Shown: one piece after another, positions 26,585 to 36,414 of the stretch
Numbering within the stretch: position 1 is the first letter of the stretch
Layout: each line of letters begins with the position of its first letter
Assembly: GCA_004558525.1 (NCBI GenBank)
Contig: SFCQ01000007.1
Span: 28,864 to 92,863, forward strand
Reading direction: 5' to 3'
DNA: 64,000 nt
Source of the DNA: Clostridiales bacterium
GTDB taxonomy: Bacteria; Bacillota; Clostridia; Christensenellales; CAG-138
Made by a program: the position numbers and the translations under genes
Notes under the pieces: model-generated
The model's database searches: none
Told to the model about the DNA's origin: nothing
The model's input: the letters and a program-made list of their open reading frames with translations, nothing else

Positions 26585-26722
26585 TATCCCCCGCTATCGG
26601 CGGTATCCGTAAAACTCAAAAAAGTGGCGTTCAGCCACTTTTTTGACACTCTGAATCCTCCGTATGATCTAAGGAATACGGAGGATTAACTGTCTTACGG
26701 ACACCGCCAGCAGCGGGGGATA
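26585..26722. repeat. palindromic element with terminal inverted repeats, holding repeat copy D
   Basis: Imperfect 28-bp inverted repeats at 26585-26612 and 26695-26722 (TATCCCCCGCT and AGCGGGGGATA at the outer ends) match at 25 positions. Inside lies the terminator hairpin of the dispersed family, TCAAAAAAGTGGC (26616-26628)/GCCACTTTTTTGA (26634-26646). A second perfect hairpin AATCCTCCGTAT (26654-26665)/ATACGGAGGATT (26676-26687) follows. It sits between two convergent genes and has no frame of its own. Confidence 0.75.
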
Positions 26723-26734
26723 GTTTTATTGTGC

Positions 26735-27592
26735 TTAGAACTTCAAGCCGTTGATTATGTTGGCGCTTGGGTCGAGCTTGGCCCTGATTATGGGCTTCTG
26801 CGCGGCAAGTATCACCGTTACGCCGGGGCCGTGGCCGGCAAGATAGCAATCCGAATGGATTATCACGCCTATGCTGACGGCTCCCTTTAGATAGCCGCGG
26901 CCATACATGTTGTCACAATCCTCAAGCATCACTATGTCGCCGAAGCGCAGCTTGTCAAGCCCCAGCTCGCGCACCTTTTCGGGGTCGTGCGTCATTATGT
27001 CATAATCGCCGCGGAACGGCAGGCTGGAGCCGATGCCGGAGCCCATAAGATACGGCGGTATCTTGGCCGCTACGGGCACGGTTATGCTGCCGTCGCCGTT
27101 TTCTTCTATATTAAGCTTTTCAAAAAGCTCAGGGTCTATGTTCATGGCGCTTATATTGGGGTGATCGACGAGCTTGAGCCCCTGACCCCATGCGCGGACA
27201 AGCACCTTGTCCTCAGGACAGAGAAGCTCGAGCGTTTCGTCCTCAAAGTAGATCATAACGTCCTCCGCGCCGCCGTGCTTGCCGGTAACGAAGCCTTTCC
27301 TGCCCTTGCCGTCCCCGCTCATAACGATGGCCTCGTTGCCTATACAGGAAAGTATGTTCAGATAATCGCTGAAATCCTTGTTGTCATGGTAAAGCGATAC
27401 GCCGGGCTCTATGTGGTCGCCGGCAAGGCCGAACGCGGGGTCGCCAAGCTTTACATTGTAGTTGATGCCGCCTATGCCGGGCGTCAGGAACGGCCTGCCG
27501 TCCTGCGCCACGCGCCAGCCGCGGCATACGTTGGGGCGTATCTTGCCGACTACTGATCCCTTTACGACTTTTTCCTTGTTGGTCCTTAACAT
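26735..27592 (-). CDS. DUF4438 family protein
   Basis: The frame is open to 27841, but the ATG at 27592 follows AAAGGAGAG and starts MLRTNKEKVVKGSVVGKI, giving 285 residues. The C-terminal signature YGRGYLKGAVSIGVIIHSDC followed by GHGPGVTVI is typical of DUF4438, a family with a solved Thermotoga structure and no settled function. No signal peptide or transmembrane segment is present. The gene points away from the ribosomal operon and converges on the M16 gene. Confidence 0.85.
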   Translation of the reverse strand: MLRTNKEKVVKGSVVGKIRPNVCRGWRVAQDGRPFLTPGIGGINYNVKLGDPAFGLAGDHIEPGVSLYHDNKDFSDYLNILSCIGNEAIVMSGDGKGRKGFVTGKHGGAEDVMIYFEDETLELLCPEDKVLVRAWGQGLKLVDHPNISAMNIDPELFEKLNIEENGDGSITVPVAAKIPPYLMGSGIGSSLPFRGDYDIMTHDPEKVRELGLDKLRFGDIVMLEDCDNMYGRGYLKGAVSIGVIIHSDCYLAGHGPGVTVILAAQKPIIRAKLDPSANIINGLKF

Positions 27593-27734
27593 GTTGTCTC
27601 TCCTTTCAATCGCTGATATGTGGTGTTGATGGCTGTTTATATAGAATATGATACCGCAAAAAAGGGAAAAAACCAACAGGGAAACGCCCGGGTGCGTGTT
27701 TGCGAAAAAAGTTGGTTTTTTTGATAAAAAAAGC

Positions 27735-27763
27735 TTGTCAAACGCCTGAGTATCGCGTATAAT
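27735..27763 (+). promoter_or_regulatory. promoter of the S10-spc-alpha operon
   Basis: TTGTCA (27735-27740) and TATAAT (27758-27763) with a 17-bp spacer, about 200 bp before rpsJ. No other equally good promoter is seen up to rplQ. Confidence 0.7.
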
Positions 27764-27769
27764 AAATCC

Positions 27770-27962
27770 GTTGCGCGATAGAACGCAGTTTTTTGCGCGG
27801 CTAAAACGTAAAAGCTTCGCGGGAGGTTGCCGGTATGCCATCCGGGTAATTTCCGCAAAGCGCCCACGAAACGGGCAACGGGCGGACGCCCGGCCGGGTA
27901 TTTTAGAAAAGAAACACTCGGCTGCGTGTACGGCCCCGATACTAAAAGGAGGAAGAAATAAT
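27770..27962 (+). promoter_or_regulatory. structured 5' leader of the ribosomal operon
   Basis: About 190 nt of untranslated leader with several short stems, for example TGCG/CGCA followed by six T (near 27782-27796), CCGG/CCGG near 27830-27846 and GCCC-ACGAAAC-GGGC at 27861-27875. Length and position fit an autoregulatory or attenuated leader, such as the L4-controlled S10 leaders known elsewhere. I cannot match it to a defined family. Confidence 0.4.
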
Positions 27963-28271
27963 ATGGCAAATCAGAAGATCCGCATCAAGCTCAAGGCCTA
28001 CGAGTGCAACCTTATTGACCAGAGCGCGGAAAAGATCGTGGATACGGCAAAGCGCACGGGTGCGCGCGTAAGCGGCCCCATACCCCTGCCGACGGAGAAG
28101 GAAATAGTTACCATACTCCGTTCGCCCCACAAGTATAAGGACAGCAGAGAGCAGTTTGAGATGCGCACCCATAAGCGCCTGATCGACATACTGCAGCCCT
28201 CCGCCAAAACGGTGGACGCGCTGATGAAGCTCGATCTCCCCGCGGGTGTTGATATCGAGATCAAGCTGTAA
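27963..28271 (+). CDS. rpsJ: 30S ribosomal protein S10
   Basis: First gene of the operon; 30S head protein, also NusE in antitermination. Of 102 residues, [20 protein letters not shown] and the loop [19 protein letters not shown] are diagnostic. The ATG at 27963 follows AGGAGGAAG; the upstream in-frame extension is not conserved and is leader. rplC follows 19 bp on. Confidence 0.97.
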   Translation: MANQKIRIKLKAYECNLIDQSAEKIVDTAKRTGARVSGPIPLPTEKEIVTILRSPHKYKDSREQFEMRTHKRLIDILQPSAKTVDALMKLDLPAGVDIEIKL

Positions 28272-28290
28272 GCACGGAGGTGGATTTACA

Positions 28291-28917
28291 ATGAAGAAAG
28301 CGATTTTGGGCAGCAAGGTCGGCATGACCCAGATGTTCAGAGAAGACGGCACCATGATACCCGTCACCGTAGTGCTTGCGGGCCCCTGCCCCGTGGTCCA
28401 GATAAAGACCACTGGTAAAGACGGTTATGACGCCGTGCAGGTAGCCTTTGGCCCCGTCAGGGAAAAGCTCATCACCAAACCCGAGCTTGGCCACCTGAAG
28501 AAGGCCGGCGTTTCCGCTCATCGCTATGTACGCGAATTCAAGCTGAGTGATACCGCGGCCTACGAGGTCGGCCAGGTCATAAAGGCTGACGTGTTCGCCA
28601 ATGGCGACAGGGTCGACGTTACCGGCAAGAGCAAGGGCAAGGGCTTTGAGGGCAACATAAAGCGCTGGAACCAGGCCCGCGGCCGCAAGACCCACGGCTC
28701 CCACTCCTACCGCGTTGCCGGTTCAATGGGCGCCTGCACCTACCCGGGTGAAGTGTTCAAGACCAAGCGCCTCCCGGGCCACATGGGCTGCGAGCGCATA
28801 ACGGTGCAGAACCTTGAGGTAGCGAGAGTAGACGCCGAAAGGAACCTGCTGCTCATAAAGGGCGCTATCCCCGGCGCCAAGGGTTCCCTGGTAATGGTTA
28901 GGGAAACCGTTAAGTAA
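28291..28917 (+). CDS. rplC: 50S ribosomal protein L3
   Basis: Early-assembly 50S protein that reaches the peptidyl-transferase centre. [16 protein letters not shown] is the standard start, and [20 protein letters not shown] and the [13 protein letters not shown] region are conserved. Length 208 residues. The ATG at 28291 is chosen over an in-frame start at 28246, because CGGAGGTGG precedes it and the conserved N terminus starts there. Confidence 0.97.
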   Translation: MKKAILGSKVGMTQMFREDGTMIPVTVVLAGPCPVVQIKTTGKDGYDAVQVAFGPVREKLITKPELGHLKKAGVSAHRYVREFKLSDTAAYEVGQVIKADVFANGDRVDVTGKSKGKGFEGNIKRWNQARGRKTHGSHSYRVAGSMGACTYPGEVFKTKRLPGHMGCERITVQNLEVARVDAERNLLLIKGAIPGAKGSLVMVRETVK

Positions 28918-28935
28918 GGGAAAGGAGAGTAGAAA

Positions 28936-29556
28936 ATGCCTAACGTAGCATTGCACAATATCGCCGGCGAGAACATCGGCGAGATCGCCCTGAGCGAGAA
29001 CGTGTTTGGCGCCGAAGTAAATCAGTACGCCGTACACGAGGTAGTCAAGGCTTACCTGGCCAATCAGCGCCAGGGAACGCAGAGCGCCCTTACCCGCGCC
29101 GAAGTGCGCGGCGGCGGTATCAAGATCTACCGTCAGAAGGGCACCGGCCGCGCCCGTCACAGCAGCAACCGCGCGCCTATATTCACCCACGGCGGCGTTG
29201 TGTTCGCTCCCAAGCCGCGCGACTATCGCCTTAGCGTCAACAAGAAGGTAAAGCGCATAGCCATGAAGAGCGCGCTTACCAGCAAGGTCAACGATAACGA
29301 GATCATCGTTTATGACGCCCTTGATATAGAGAACCCCAAGACCAAGGAAATGGTGAAGGTGCTTAACGCCATGAACGTCAAGAAGGCGCTGATAGTACTG
29401 AGCGAGAAGGATGAGATAGTAGAGCGTGCCGCAAGGAATATCCCCAACGTGAAGACCACTTTGGTAGGCACCCTCAACGTGTACGAGATACTCAAGTACG
29501 ACACCCTTATCCTCACCAAGGATTCCGCGGCCAAGATAGAGGAGGTGTACGCATAA
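28936..29556 (+). CDS. rplD: 50S ribosomal protein L4
   Basis: Lines the polypeptide exit tunnel and represses S10 operons in well-studied species. The tunnel loop is seen as GGGIKIYRQKGTGRARHSS with the following PIFTHGGVVFAPKPRDY. Length 206 residues. The TAA overlaps the rplW ATG by one base, so translation is coupled. Confidence 0.97.
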   Translation: MPNVALHNIAGENIGEIALSENVFGAEVNQYAVHEVVKAYLANQRQGTQSALTRAEVRGGGIKIYRQKGTGRARHSSNRAPIFTHGGVVFAPKPRDYRLSVNKKVKRIAMKSALTSKVNDNEIIVYDALDIENPKTKEMVKVLNAMNVKKALIVLSEKDEIVERAARNIPNVKTTLVGTLNVYEILKYDTLILTKDSAAKIEEVYA

Positions 29557-29852
29557 TGAAGTCTCCCCATGATGTAATAATACGCCCCGTGCTCACAGAG
29601 AAGAGCTACGACCACTTTGCTGAAAAGACCTACACCTTTGTGGTGGACAAGAGGGCTAACAAGACCGAGATACGTCAGGCTGTTGAAGCAGTGTTCGGCG
29701 TAAAGGTCGATTCCGTACACACCGTTAATTGCATGGGCAAGATGAAGAGGCAGGGCCTGCACGAAGGCCGCCGTCCTTCAGTCAAGAAGGCCTATGTGAA
29801 GCTTAAGAAGGATTCCAAGGGTATTGAATTCTTCGACAGCATCGCCCAGTAA
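29556..29852 (+). CDS. rplW: 50S ribosomal protein L23
   Basis: Sits at the exit-tunnel mouth and is the docking site for trigger factor and SRP. Of 98 residues, [20 protein letters not shown] and [13 protein letters not shown] are typical. The start overlaps the stop of rplD, and rplB begins 11 bp after its stop behind AAGGAGG. Confidence 0.97.
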   Translation: MKSPHDVIIRPVLTEKSYDHFAEKTYTFVVDKRANKTEIRQAVEAVFGVKVDSVHTVNCMGKMKRQGLHEGRRPSVKKAYVKLKKDSKGIEFFDSIAQ

Positions 29853-29863
29853 GGAGGCAAACA

Positions 29864-30697
29864 ATGGCTATAAGGAAGATTAAACCAACAACTCCCGGCC
29901 AGCGCTTTATGACCGTCTCCGCCTTTGAGGAGATCACCTGCACCAAGCCGGAAAAGTCACTTTGCGAGGATCTTCGTTCCTCCGGCGGCCGTAACAACCG
30001 CGGCCGTATCACCGTCCGTCATCGCGGCGGCGGCGCAAGGCGCAAGTACAGGATAATCGATTTCAAGCGCAATAAGGACGGCATACCCGCCAAGGTCTCC
30101 ACCATAGAGTACGACCCCAACCGCAGCGCAAACATCGCCCTGCTTACCTACGCCGATGGCGAGAAGCGCTACATCATCGCCCCTCTCGGGCTCAAGGTCG
30201 GCGACGCCGTGCTTTCCGGCGAGGGCGCTGACATAAAGGTCGGCAATGCCATGGAGATCCGTCAGATCCCCGTAGGTACCATGATACACTGCATCGAGAT
30301 CAAGCCCGGCAAGGGCGCGCAGATTGCCCGCAGCGCCGGCAACGCCGCACAGCTTATGGCTAAGGAAGGCGCTTACGCGCAGGTCCGTCTGCCCAGCGGC
30401 GAGGTCCGCCTGATCCCCATGAACGCCAAGGCCACCATTGGCCAGGTCGGCAACGTGGATCATGAGAACATCAAGCTTGGCAAGGCCGGACGTACCCGCC
30501 ATAAGGGCTTCAGGCCCACCGTACGCGGTTCCGTCATGAACCCCTGTGACCACCCGCACGGCGGCGGCGAGGGCAAGTCCCCGATAGGCCGTCCCGGACC
30601 GGTCACCCCGTGGGGCAAGCCCGCGCTTGGTTATAAGACCCGCAAGACCAAGAACATTAACGATAAGTTCATCGTGCGCCGCAGGAACGGCAAGTAA
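29864..30697 (+). CDS. rplB: 50S ribosomal protein L2
   Basis: Core 50S protein needed for subunit association and peptidyl transfer. 277 residues with [19 protein letters not shown] near the N terminus and the highly conserved [20 protein letters not shown] segment near the C terminus, which holds the critical His. Length and position are standard. Confidence 0.98.
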   Translation: MAIRKIKPTTPGQRFMTVSAFEEITCTKPEKSLCEDLRSSGGRNNRGRITVRHRGGGARRKYRIIDFKRNKDGIPAKVSTIEYDPNRSANIALLTYADGEKRYIIAPLGLKVGDAVLSGEGADIKVGNAMEIRQIPVGTMIHCIEIKPGKGAQIARSAGNAAQLMAKEGAYAQVRLPSGEVRLIPMNAKATIGQVGNVDHENIKLGKAGRTRHKGFRPTVRGSVMNPCDHPHGGGEGKSPIGRPGPVTPWGKPALGYKTRKTKNINDKFIVRRRNGK

Positions 30698-30716
30698 GAG
30701 GCGAAAGGAGTCAACA

Positions 30717-30998
30717 ATGAGCAGATCAGTTAAGAAGGGGCCTTTTGTTCAGGAACGCTTGCTTTCTCGCATCCAGGCGATGAACGAGAGCGGCAAGAAG
30801 ACCGTGGTTAAGACATGGTCAAGGGCTTCCACGATATTCCCCGAGATGGTGGGACACACCATCGCCGTGCATGACGGCAGGAAGCACGTTCCCGTGTATG
30901 TGACCGAGGAAATGGTCGGCCACAAGCTGGGCGAGTTCGCGCCCACCCGTACGTTCAGAGGACACAGGGGTTCTGAAAAGACCTCTGGTCAGAGATAA
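30717..30998 (+). CDS. rpsS: 30S ribosomal protein S19
   Basis: 30S head protein that contacts S13 and the A-site finger. [16 protein letters not shown] and [20 protein letters not shown] are diagnostic. The ATG at 30717 follows GAAAGGAG; an in-frame upstream extension to 30627 lies inside rplB and is rejected. Length 93 residues. Confidence 0.97.
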   Translation: MSRSVKKGPFVQERLLSRIQAMNESGKKTVVKTWSRASTIFPEMVGHTIAVHDGRKHVPVYVTEEMVGHKLGEFAPTRTFRGHRGSEKTSGQR

Positions 30999-31012
30999 AG
31001 GAGGAGCGAAAC

Positions 31013-31399
31013 ATGGCAACAAGGTCAAGAGAAAAGAGCGCAGCGCGCAAGGCCAACGCCGACAAGCGTCCCCGCGCCATCGCCAAGTATGTCCGCATCT
31101 CCTCCCGTAAGGTCAAGGTCGTCATCGACCTGATCAGGGGCAAGTCCGTGGCCGAGGCAAAGGCTATACTGGCCTTCACCCCCAAGGCCGCCAGCGAGCC
31201 GGTGCTTAAGGTCCTCAATTCCGCCGTTGCAAACGCCGAGAATAATCTGGACATGAGCGCGGATCAGCTTTATGTAGCCGAGGTGTTCGCCAATCAGGGT
31301 CCCACCCTCAAGCGTTTCCGTCCCCGCGCCCAGGGCCGTGCGAGCAGGATACGCAAGCGCACCAGCCACATAACCGTAATCCTGGACAAGGTCAACTAA
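31013..31399 (+). CDS. rplV: 50S ribosomal protein L22
   Basis: Its beta hairpin lines the exit tunnel opposite L4. [19 protein letters not shown] and the hairpin end [20 protein letters not shown] are conserved. At 128 residues it has about 15 extra basic N-terminal residues ([18 protein letters not shown]) ahead of the usual start. AAGGAGGAG precedes the ATG. Confidence 0.97.
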   Translation: MATRSREKSAARKANADKRPRAIAKYVRISSRKVKVVIDLIRGKSVAEAKAILAFTPKAASEPVLKVLNSAVANAENNLDMSADQLYVAEVFANQGPTLKRFRPRAQGRASRIRKRTSHITVILDKVN

Positions 31400-31409
31400 G
31401 GAGGAGACA

Positions 31410-32054
31410 ATGGGACAGAAAGTTAATCCGAATGGTTTCCGCGTAGGCGTCATCAGGGACTGGAACACCCGCTGGTACGCTTCCAAGAAGGAGTTTTCAG
31501 ATTTCCTCATCGAGGATAAGAAGATCCGCGACCATCTTAAAGAGGTCCACTACGCCGCAGGCATCGCCCGCATAGACATAATGCGCGCAGCCGGCAAAGT
31601 GACCGTGAGCATATACACCGGCCGTCCCGGCATGCTGATAGGCAAAGGCGGCGTGGGCGTAGACGCTATCAAGGCAGACGTAAGCGCGCTGATAGGCAAG
31701 CCCGTCAACGTGAACATAATGGAGATAAAGAACCCCGATGCAAACGCTCAGCTCGTAGCCGAGAACATCGCGGCCCAGCTTGAAAAGCGTATCTCCTTCC
31801 GCCGTGCCATGAAGCAGAGCATGATGAGGGCCACCAAGGCCGGCGCCAAGGGCATAAAGATCTCCTGCGGCGGACGCCTTGGCGGAGCGGAAATAGCCCG
31901 CAGCGAAGGTTATCACGAAGGTTCTATTCCCCTTCAGACCATCCGTGCGGACATCGAGTACGGCTTTGCAGAAGCCCGCACCGGCTACGGCCGCATTGGC
32001 GTTAAGGTGTGGATCTACAAGGGCGAAGTACTCAACCGTGTGAAGAAAGCGTAA
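31410..32054 (+). CDS. rpsC: 30S ribosomal protein S3
   Basis: Part of the mRNA entry helicase. [20 protein letters not shown] is the standard start; the KH domain is visible around [18 protein letters not shown] and the C-terminal domain around [16 protein letters not shown]. Length 214 residues. It follows rplV by 10 bp. Confidence 0.97.
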   Translation: MGQKVNPNGFRVGVIRDWNTRWYASKKEFSDFLIEDKKIRDHLKEVHYAAGIARIDIMRAAGKVTVSIYTGRPGMLIGKGGVGVDAIKADVSALIGKPVNVNIMEIKNPDANAQLVAENIAAQLEKRISFRRAMKQSMMRATKAGAKGIKISCGGRLGGAEIARSEGYHEGSIPLQTIRADIEYGFAEARTGYGRIGVKVWIYKGEVLNRVKKA

Positions 32055-32069
32055 GGAGGGCAAATAACC

Positions 32070-32507
32070 ATGTTGATGCCTAAGAGAGTTAAGCGCAGGA
32101 GAGTACACCGCGGCCGCATGACCGGTAAGGCTATGCGCGGCAACACCGTGACTTACGGCGATTGGGGTTTGATGGCAACGGAGCCCGCATGGGTCACCAG
32201 CCAGCAGATAGAGGCCGCCCGTGTTGCTATGACACGTTACATCAAGCGCGGCGGTAAGGTTTGGATAAAGATATTCCCCGATAAGCCCGTTACCGAGAAG
32301 CCGGCCGAGACCCGAATGGGCTCCGGTAAAGGTTCACCGGAATACTGGGTGGCGGTAGTCAAGCCCGGCAGGATAATGTTTGAGATAGCCGGCGTGGACG
32401 ATGCGACTGCCAAGGAGGCGCTCAGGCTTGCAATGCACAAGCTGCCCCTCAAGTGCAAGTTCGTACAGAAAGAGACTGTGGCAGGAGGCGAAAGCAATGA
32501 AGGCTAA
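32070..32507 (+). CDS. rplP: 50S ribosomal protein L16
   Basis: Late-assembly 50S protein near the A site. [40 protein letters not shown] and [19 protein letters not shown] are diagnostic. Length 145 residues. Its TAA overlaps an ATG in the sequence TAATG, which is the likely start of rpmC. A strong GGAGG at 32484-32488 lies inside the 3' end of this gene. Confidence 0.97.
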   Translation: MLMPKRVKRRRVHRGRMTGKAMRGNTVTYGDWGLMATEPAWVTSQQIEAARVAMTRYIKRGGKVWIKIFPDKPVTEKPAETRMGSGKGSPEYWVAVVKPGRIMFEIAGVDDATAKEALRLAMHKLPLKCKFVQKETVAGGESNEG

Positions 32508-32659
32508 TGAACAAAGAGCTTAAGGAAGAGCTGTTCAACCTGCGCTTCCAGCTCGCCACGGGTCAGCTCAGCAATCCCCAGCGCATAGGCGAGTGCAAGA
32601 AGGACGTTGCAAGGGTCAAGACGCTGCTTTGCGAGCGAGAACTCAAGGCTGCCGAGTAA
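32507..32659 (+). CDS. rpmC: 50S ribosomal protein L29, N-terminally shortened
   Basis: Fifty residues beginning [20 protein letters not shown], which match L29 from its middle onward; L29 is usually 60-70 residues and starts with a MKAxELR helix. That expected start is present just upstream (ATG at 32497, MKANE) with the ribosome binding site, but its frame runs into a TAA at 32521 after eight codons. So a deletion of several tens of bases, or a sequence error, seems to have removed the first helix and shifted the frame. Translation can restart at the TAATG overlap with rplP. Confidence 0.75.
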   Translation: MNKELKEELFNLRFQLATGQLSNPQRIGECKKDVARVKTLLCERELKAAE

Positions 32660-32680
32660 CGGGTGAAAGGAGATAAAATC

Positions 32681-32944
32681 ATGGAACAGATCACAAGAGG
32701 TTATCGCAAGACCCGCATCGGCGAAGTCGTAAGCGACAAGATGGATAAGACCATCGTCGTGGCCATAAAGACCAAGGTACGTCATCCCCTGTATGGCAAG
32801 ATGGTGAACCGTACCCGCAAGTTTAAGGCCCATGACGAGAATAACGAGTGCGGCATAGGCGACACCGTTAAGATCATGGAGACCAGGCCCCTTAGCAAGG
32901 ATAAGCGCTGGAGGCTGGTCGAGATAGTTGAAAAGGCCAAGTAA
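32681..32944 (+). CDS. rpsQ: 30S ribosomal protein S17
   Basis: Primary 16S-binding protein. [20 protein letters not shown] and [19 protein letters not shown] are diagnostic. The ATG at 32681 follows AAAGGAG; a GTG at 32663 in frame covers that site and is rejected. Length 87 residues. Last gene of the classical S10 cluster. Confidence 0.96.
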   Translation: MEQITRGYRKTRIGEVVSDKMDKTIVVAIKTKVRHPLYGKMVNRTRKFKAHDENNECGIGDTVKIMETRPLSKDKRWRLVEIVEKAK

Positions 32945-32962
32945 GCCGGAAAGGAGCAAAAA

Positions 32963-33331
32963 ATGATTCAACCGCAGACAAGGCTTAAAGTAGCAGACAA
33001 CAGCGGCGCCAAGGAAATCATGTGCATCCGCTGCTTGGGCGGCTCCTTCCGCAAGAGCGCCGGCATAGGCGACGTGATAGTTGCGTCAGTAAAGAGCGCT
33101 TCTCCCGGCGGCGCCGTGAAGAAGAAGGACGTTGTACACGCGGTAGTGGTGAGGACCACCTATCCCACCCAGAGGCCTGACGGCAGCTTTATCCGCTTTG
33201 ACGACAACGCAGCCGTTATAATAAACGACAAGAAGGAGCCCAAGGGAACCCGTATTTTCGGGCCTGTGGCGAGGGAACTGCGCGCTAAGGATTACATGAA
33301 GATAGTCTCCCTCGCGCCCGAAGTGCTTTGA
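32963..33331 (+). CDS. rplN: 50S ribosomal protein L14
   Basis: First gene of the spc part; contacts 16S rRNA at an intersubunit bridge and binds Rsf[21 protein letters not shown] and [13 protein letters not shown] are diagnostic. Length 122 residues, standard. AAAGGAG lies before the ATG. Confidence 0.97.
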   Translation: MIQPQTRLKVADNSGAKEIMCIRCLGGSFRKSAGIGDVIVASVKSASPGGAVKKKDVVHAVVVRTTYPTQRPDGSFIRFDDNAAVIINDKKEPKGTRIFGPVARELRAKDYMKIVSLAPEVL

Positions 33332-33344
33332 TGGAGGAAACGCA

Positions 33345-33662
33345 ATGAAGAAGCTTAACGTCAAGAAGGACGATACCGTAGTCGTCATCTCCGGCAAGGA
33401 CAAGGGCAAGCAGGGCAAGGTCCTTACAGCCTTCCCCGCTGAGGAGCGCGTGGTTGTGCAGGGCGCCAACATGGTGACCAGGCATCGCAAGCCCCGCAAG
33501 CAGGGCGAAGCCGGCGGCCGTATAGAGCATGAAGGCACCATCAACGCCTCCAACGTGATGCTGGTTTGCCCCAAGTGCGGCAAGGCCACCCGCGTAGGCC
33601 ATGCTATGGACGGCGATAAGAAGGTCCGCGTTTGCAAAAAGTGCGGAAAGAACATCGACTGA
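33345..33662 (+). CDS. rplX: 50S ribosomal protein L24
   Basis: Assembly-initiator protein of the 50S. The KOW segment is [20 protein letters not shown]. The C-terminal half has two Cys pairs (CPKCGK and CKKCGK), the zinc-ribbon variant seen in many Firmicutes. Length 105 residues. Confidence 0.96.
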   Translation: MKKLNVKKDDTVVVISGKDKGKQGKVLTAFPAEERVVVQGANMVTRHRKPRKQGEAGGRIEHEGTINASNVMLVCPKCGKATRVGHAMDGDKKVRVCKKCGKNID

Positions 33663-33679
33663 GGCAGGAGGAAAAGAGA

Positions 33680-34300
33680 ATGGCAAAGAAAGACACAGCC
33701 GCTCAGGCGCCCGCCAAGAAGAAAAAGAACGTTGCTGAGGCCAAGCCCTTTACCGAGGCTCCCCGCCTCAAGGTGAAGTACAACGACGAGATCGCGGCTC
33801 AGCTTAAGGAAAAGTTTGGCTATGAGAACGTGATGCAGATACCTAAGCTTGAAAAGGTAGTCATCAACATGGGCCTTGGCTCCGAAAAGGATAACCCCAA
33901 GGGCATGGAGAGCGCCATAGAAGAGCTGAGCATCATAGCCGGCCAGAAGCCCGTTGTGACCAAGGCCAAGAAGTCAGTTGCTAACTTCAAAGTACGTGAA
34001 GGCATGAACATCGGCGCCAAGGTGACGCTGCGCGGCGACAGGATGTACTACTTTGTTGATAAGCTTATCAACATCGTGCTCCCCCGCGTGCGCGACTTCC
34101 GCGGTATACCCGATACCAGCTTTGATGGCCGCGGCAATTATGCCATGGGCCTGAAGGAACAGCTTATTTTCCCCGAAATCAACTATGATGACGTTGATAA
34201 GATCAGGGGTATGGACATAGTGTTCGTTACCACGGCTAAGACCGATGAAGAAGCGAAGGCACTGCTCGCACTGTTGGGCATGCCCTTCATGCAGGCTTGA
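33680..34300 (+). CDS. rplE: 50S ribosomal protein L5 with an N-terminal Ala/Lys extension
   Basis: Binds 5S r[23 protein letters not shown] and GLGSEKDNP lead into the conserved body, which ends [25 protein letters not shown]. The common L5 start corresponds to about residue 30 here. The preceding stretch [17 protein letters not shown] is an added low-complexity tail, giving 206 instead of about 180 residues. The ATG at 33680 has AGGAGGAAAAG upstream. Confidence 0.95.
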   Translation: MAKKDTAAQAPAKKKKNVAEAKPFTEAPRLKVKYNDEIAAQLKEKFGYENVMQIPKLEKVVINMGLGSEKDNPKGMESAIEELSIIAGQKPVVTKAKKSVANFKVREGMNIGAKVTLRGDRMYYFVDKLINIVLPRVRDFRGIPDTSFDGRGNYAMGLKEQLIFPEINYDDVDKIRGMDIVFVTTAKTDEEAKALLALLGMPFMQA

Positions 34301-34317
34301 TAGAGGAGGACGAAAAA

Positions 34318-34503
34318 GTGGCAAAGACAAGCATGAAAATCAAGCAGCAGCGCCCGGCGAAGTATTCCACCCGCGCTTATACCCGCTGCCGCATCTGCGG
34401 CCGTCCGCACTCAGTGCTTCGCAAGTACGGCATCTGCCGTATCTGCTTCAGGGAGCTTGCCTACAAGGGCGAGATACCCGGTGTGCGCAAGGCCAGCTGG
34501 TAA
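34318..34503 (+). CDS. rpsN: 30S ribosomal protein S14, zinc-binding type
   Basis: Sixty-one residues with [20 protein letters not shown], the CxxC-x12-CxxC zinc site of the short S14 type. The start is a GTG at 34318 behind GAGGAGG and reads (M)[10 protein letters not shown]. An in-frame extension to 34297 lies inside rplE and is rejected. Confidence 0.95.
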   Translation: MAKTSMKIKQQRPAKYSTRAYTRCRICGRPHSVLRKYGICRICFRELAYKGEIPGVRKASW

Positions 34504-34529
34504 GCATATCGAAAGGAGGAAAAAAGACT

Positions 34530-34928
34530 ATGTTGATTACAGATCCCATTGCCGATATGCTGACTCGTATCCGCAACGCTCTTACCGCCAAGCATGAGGA
34601 CGTTCTGGTCCCCGCTTCCACGGTAAAGAAGGCCATAGCCGAGATTCTTCTCGAGGAAGGCTACATAAAGAGCTTTGATATCCGTGAGGACGGCGTGGCC
34701 AAGTATATCCACATCGACCTCAAGTATGGCCCCAACAAGCAGAGGGTCATAACCGGCCTCAAGCGCATAAGCAAGCCCGGCCTGCGCATATACGCGCGCA
34801 AGGACCAGCTGCCTAAGGTGCTTAACGGTCTGGGCATCGCCATCATATCCACCTCGCGCGGCATAATGACCGACAGGGAAGCCCGCAAGCAGGGCGTTGG
34901 CGGCGAAGTCCTCGCTTACATCTGGTAA
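34530..34928 (+). CDS. rpsH: 30S ribosomal protein S8
   Basis: Binds the central domain of 16S rRNA and is the classical spc-operon regulator in E. coli. [14 protein letters not shown] near the start and [20 protein letters not shown] near the end are diagnostic. The ATG at 34530 follows GAAAGGAGG. Length 132 residues. Confidence 0.97.
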   Translation: MLITDPIADMLTRIRNALTAKHEDVLVPASTVKKAIAEILLEEGYIKSFDIREDGVAKYIHIDLKYGPNKQRVITGLKRISKPGLRIYARKDQLPKVLNGLGIAIISTSRGIMTDREARKQGVGGEVLAYIW

Positions 34929-34957
34929 TAAAACCAATATAAACGGAGGTGTAAATT

Positions 34958-35497
34958 ATGTCACGAATCGGAAAACTTCCGATAAGCGTTCCTGGCGGAG
35001 TGACAATCACGGTCGATGACGGCAACACCGTGACCGTGAAAGGCCCCAAGGGCACTCTTACTGAGAAGATCTCTCCCGACATGATGATCGAACAGGATAA
35101 CGGCGTGCTGCATGTAAAGCGCCCCAGCGACGATAAGCAGCATCGCGCCCTGCACGGCCTGACCCGCTCCCTTATACATAATATGGTAGTGGGAGTGACC
35201 GAAGGTTTTGCCAAGAACCTTGAGATAGAGGGTGTTGGCTACCGCGCACAGCTTCAGGGCAGCAAGCTCGTGCTTAACATGGGCTATTCCCATCCTGTCG
35301 AATTTGAAGCTCCCGAAGGAATTTCCTTTGAGGTTCCTGCCCCCAACCGCATTACGGTAAAGGGCATAAGCAAGCAGCAGGTCGGCCAGATGGCGGCCGA
35401 TATCCGTGCGGTCCGCGAGCCTGAGCCTTATAAGGGCAAGGGTATCCGCTACGCCGGTGAGTATGTCCGCCGTAAGGAAGGCAAGACCGGTAAGTAA
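34958..35497 (+). CDS. rplF: 50S ribosomal protein L6
   Basis: Near the factor-binding site. [39 protein letters not shown] and the end [20 protein letters not shown] are diagnostic. Length 179 residues, standard. It begins 29 bp after rpsH. Confidence 0.97.
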   Translation: MSRIGKLPISVPGGVTITVDDGNTVTVKGPKGTLTEKISPDMMIEQDNGVLHVKRPSDDKQHRALHGLTRSLIHNMVVGVTEGFAKNLEIEGVGYRAQLQGSKLVLNMGYSHPVEFEAPEGISFEVPAPNRITVKGISKQQVGQMAADIRAVREPEPYKGKGIRYAGEYVRRKEGKTGK

Positions 35498-35519
35498 GGC
35501 GTAGATAAGGAGCAAAGAT

Positions 35520-35888
35520 ATGATATCAAGGATAGATAAAAACTCTGTGCGTAAAAAAAGGCACCAGCGCACCCGCAGGCACATACTGGGTACTGCCGAG
35601 CGCCCCAGGCTCAACGTTTATCGCAGCCTGAACCATATATACGCTCAGGTCATCGATGACAATGCTTCTCATACCCTCGCTGCCGCTTCCACTCTGGACG
35701 CGGAGCTGAGCGCACAGCTTGAGGGCAAGAGCAAGAGCGAAGCCGCCGAGCTGGTTGGCGAACTGGTTGCTAAGAGGGCCATAGAGAAGGGTGTTAAGCA
35801 GGTAGTGTTTGATCGCGGCGGTTATCTTTATACCGGACGCGTGCAGAAGCTTGCTGACGGCGCTCGCAAGGCCGGGCTGGAATTCTAA
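35520..35888 (+). CDS. rplR: 50S ribosomal protein L18
   Basis: Binds 5S rRNA together with L5. [20 protein letters not shown] and the end [19 protein letters not shown] are diagnostic. Length 122 residues. The ATG follows AAGGAG. Confidence 0.97.
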   Translation: MISRIDKNSVRKKRHQRTRRHILGTAERPRLNVYRSLNHIYAQVIDDNASHTLAAASTLDAELSAQLEGKSKSEAAELVGELVAKRAIEKGVKQVVFDRGGYLYTGRVQKLADGARKAGLEF

Positions 35889-35898
35889 GGAGGTCTAA

Positions 35899-36402
35899 AT
35901 GCAAAAGCGTATCGAAACACCTGAAGTGGAACTCAAGGAAAGGCTTGTATACATCAACCGCGTCGCTAAGGTCGTTAAGGGCGGCCGCAACTTCCGCTTT
36001 ACCGCGCTTATGGTAGTTGGTGATGGCGAAGGCAAGGTCGGCGTGGGTCTTGGCAAGGCTACCGAGATTCCCGAAGCCGTGCGCAAGGGCGTTGCAGACG
36101 CCAAGCGCCACATGATACAGGTCCCTATAGTTGGCACTACCATTCCCCACGCTGTGGAAGGTAAGTACAGCAAGGGCCATGTAAGAATGCTCCCCGCCGA
36201 AGAAGGTACCGGCGTTATCGCGGGCGGCCCCGTCCGTGCGGTGCTTGAAATGGTCGGCATAAAGGACATTCGTACCAAGAGCTACGGCTCCAACAACCCC
36301 GCAAACTGCGTTAAGGCCACGCTTGATGGGCTTAGCCAGCTGCGTACAGCGGAAGAGATCGCGCGTCTGCGCGGCAAGACCGTGGACGAGATCCTCGGCT
36401 GA
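35899..36402 (+). CDS. rpsE: 30S ribosomal protein S5
   Basis: Fidelity-related 30S protein. [39 protein letters not shown] and the end [19 protein letters not shown] are diagnostic. Length 167 residues. It begins 10 bp after rplR behind AAGGAGG. Confidence 0.97.
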   Translation: MQKRIETPEVELKERLVYINRVAKVVKGGRNFRFTALMVVGDGEGKVGVGLGKATEIPEAVRKGVADAKRHMIQVPIVGTTIPHAVEGKYSKGHVRMLPAEEGTGVIAGGPVRAVLEMVGIKDIRTKSYGSNNPANCVKATLDGLSQLRTAEEIARLRGKTVDEILG

Positions 36403-36414
36403 TAGGAGGCAACG

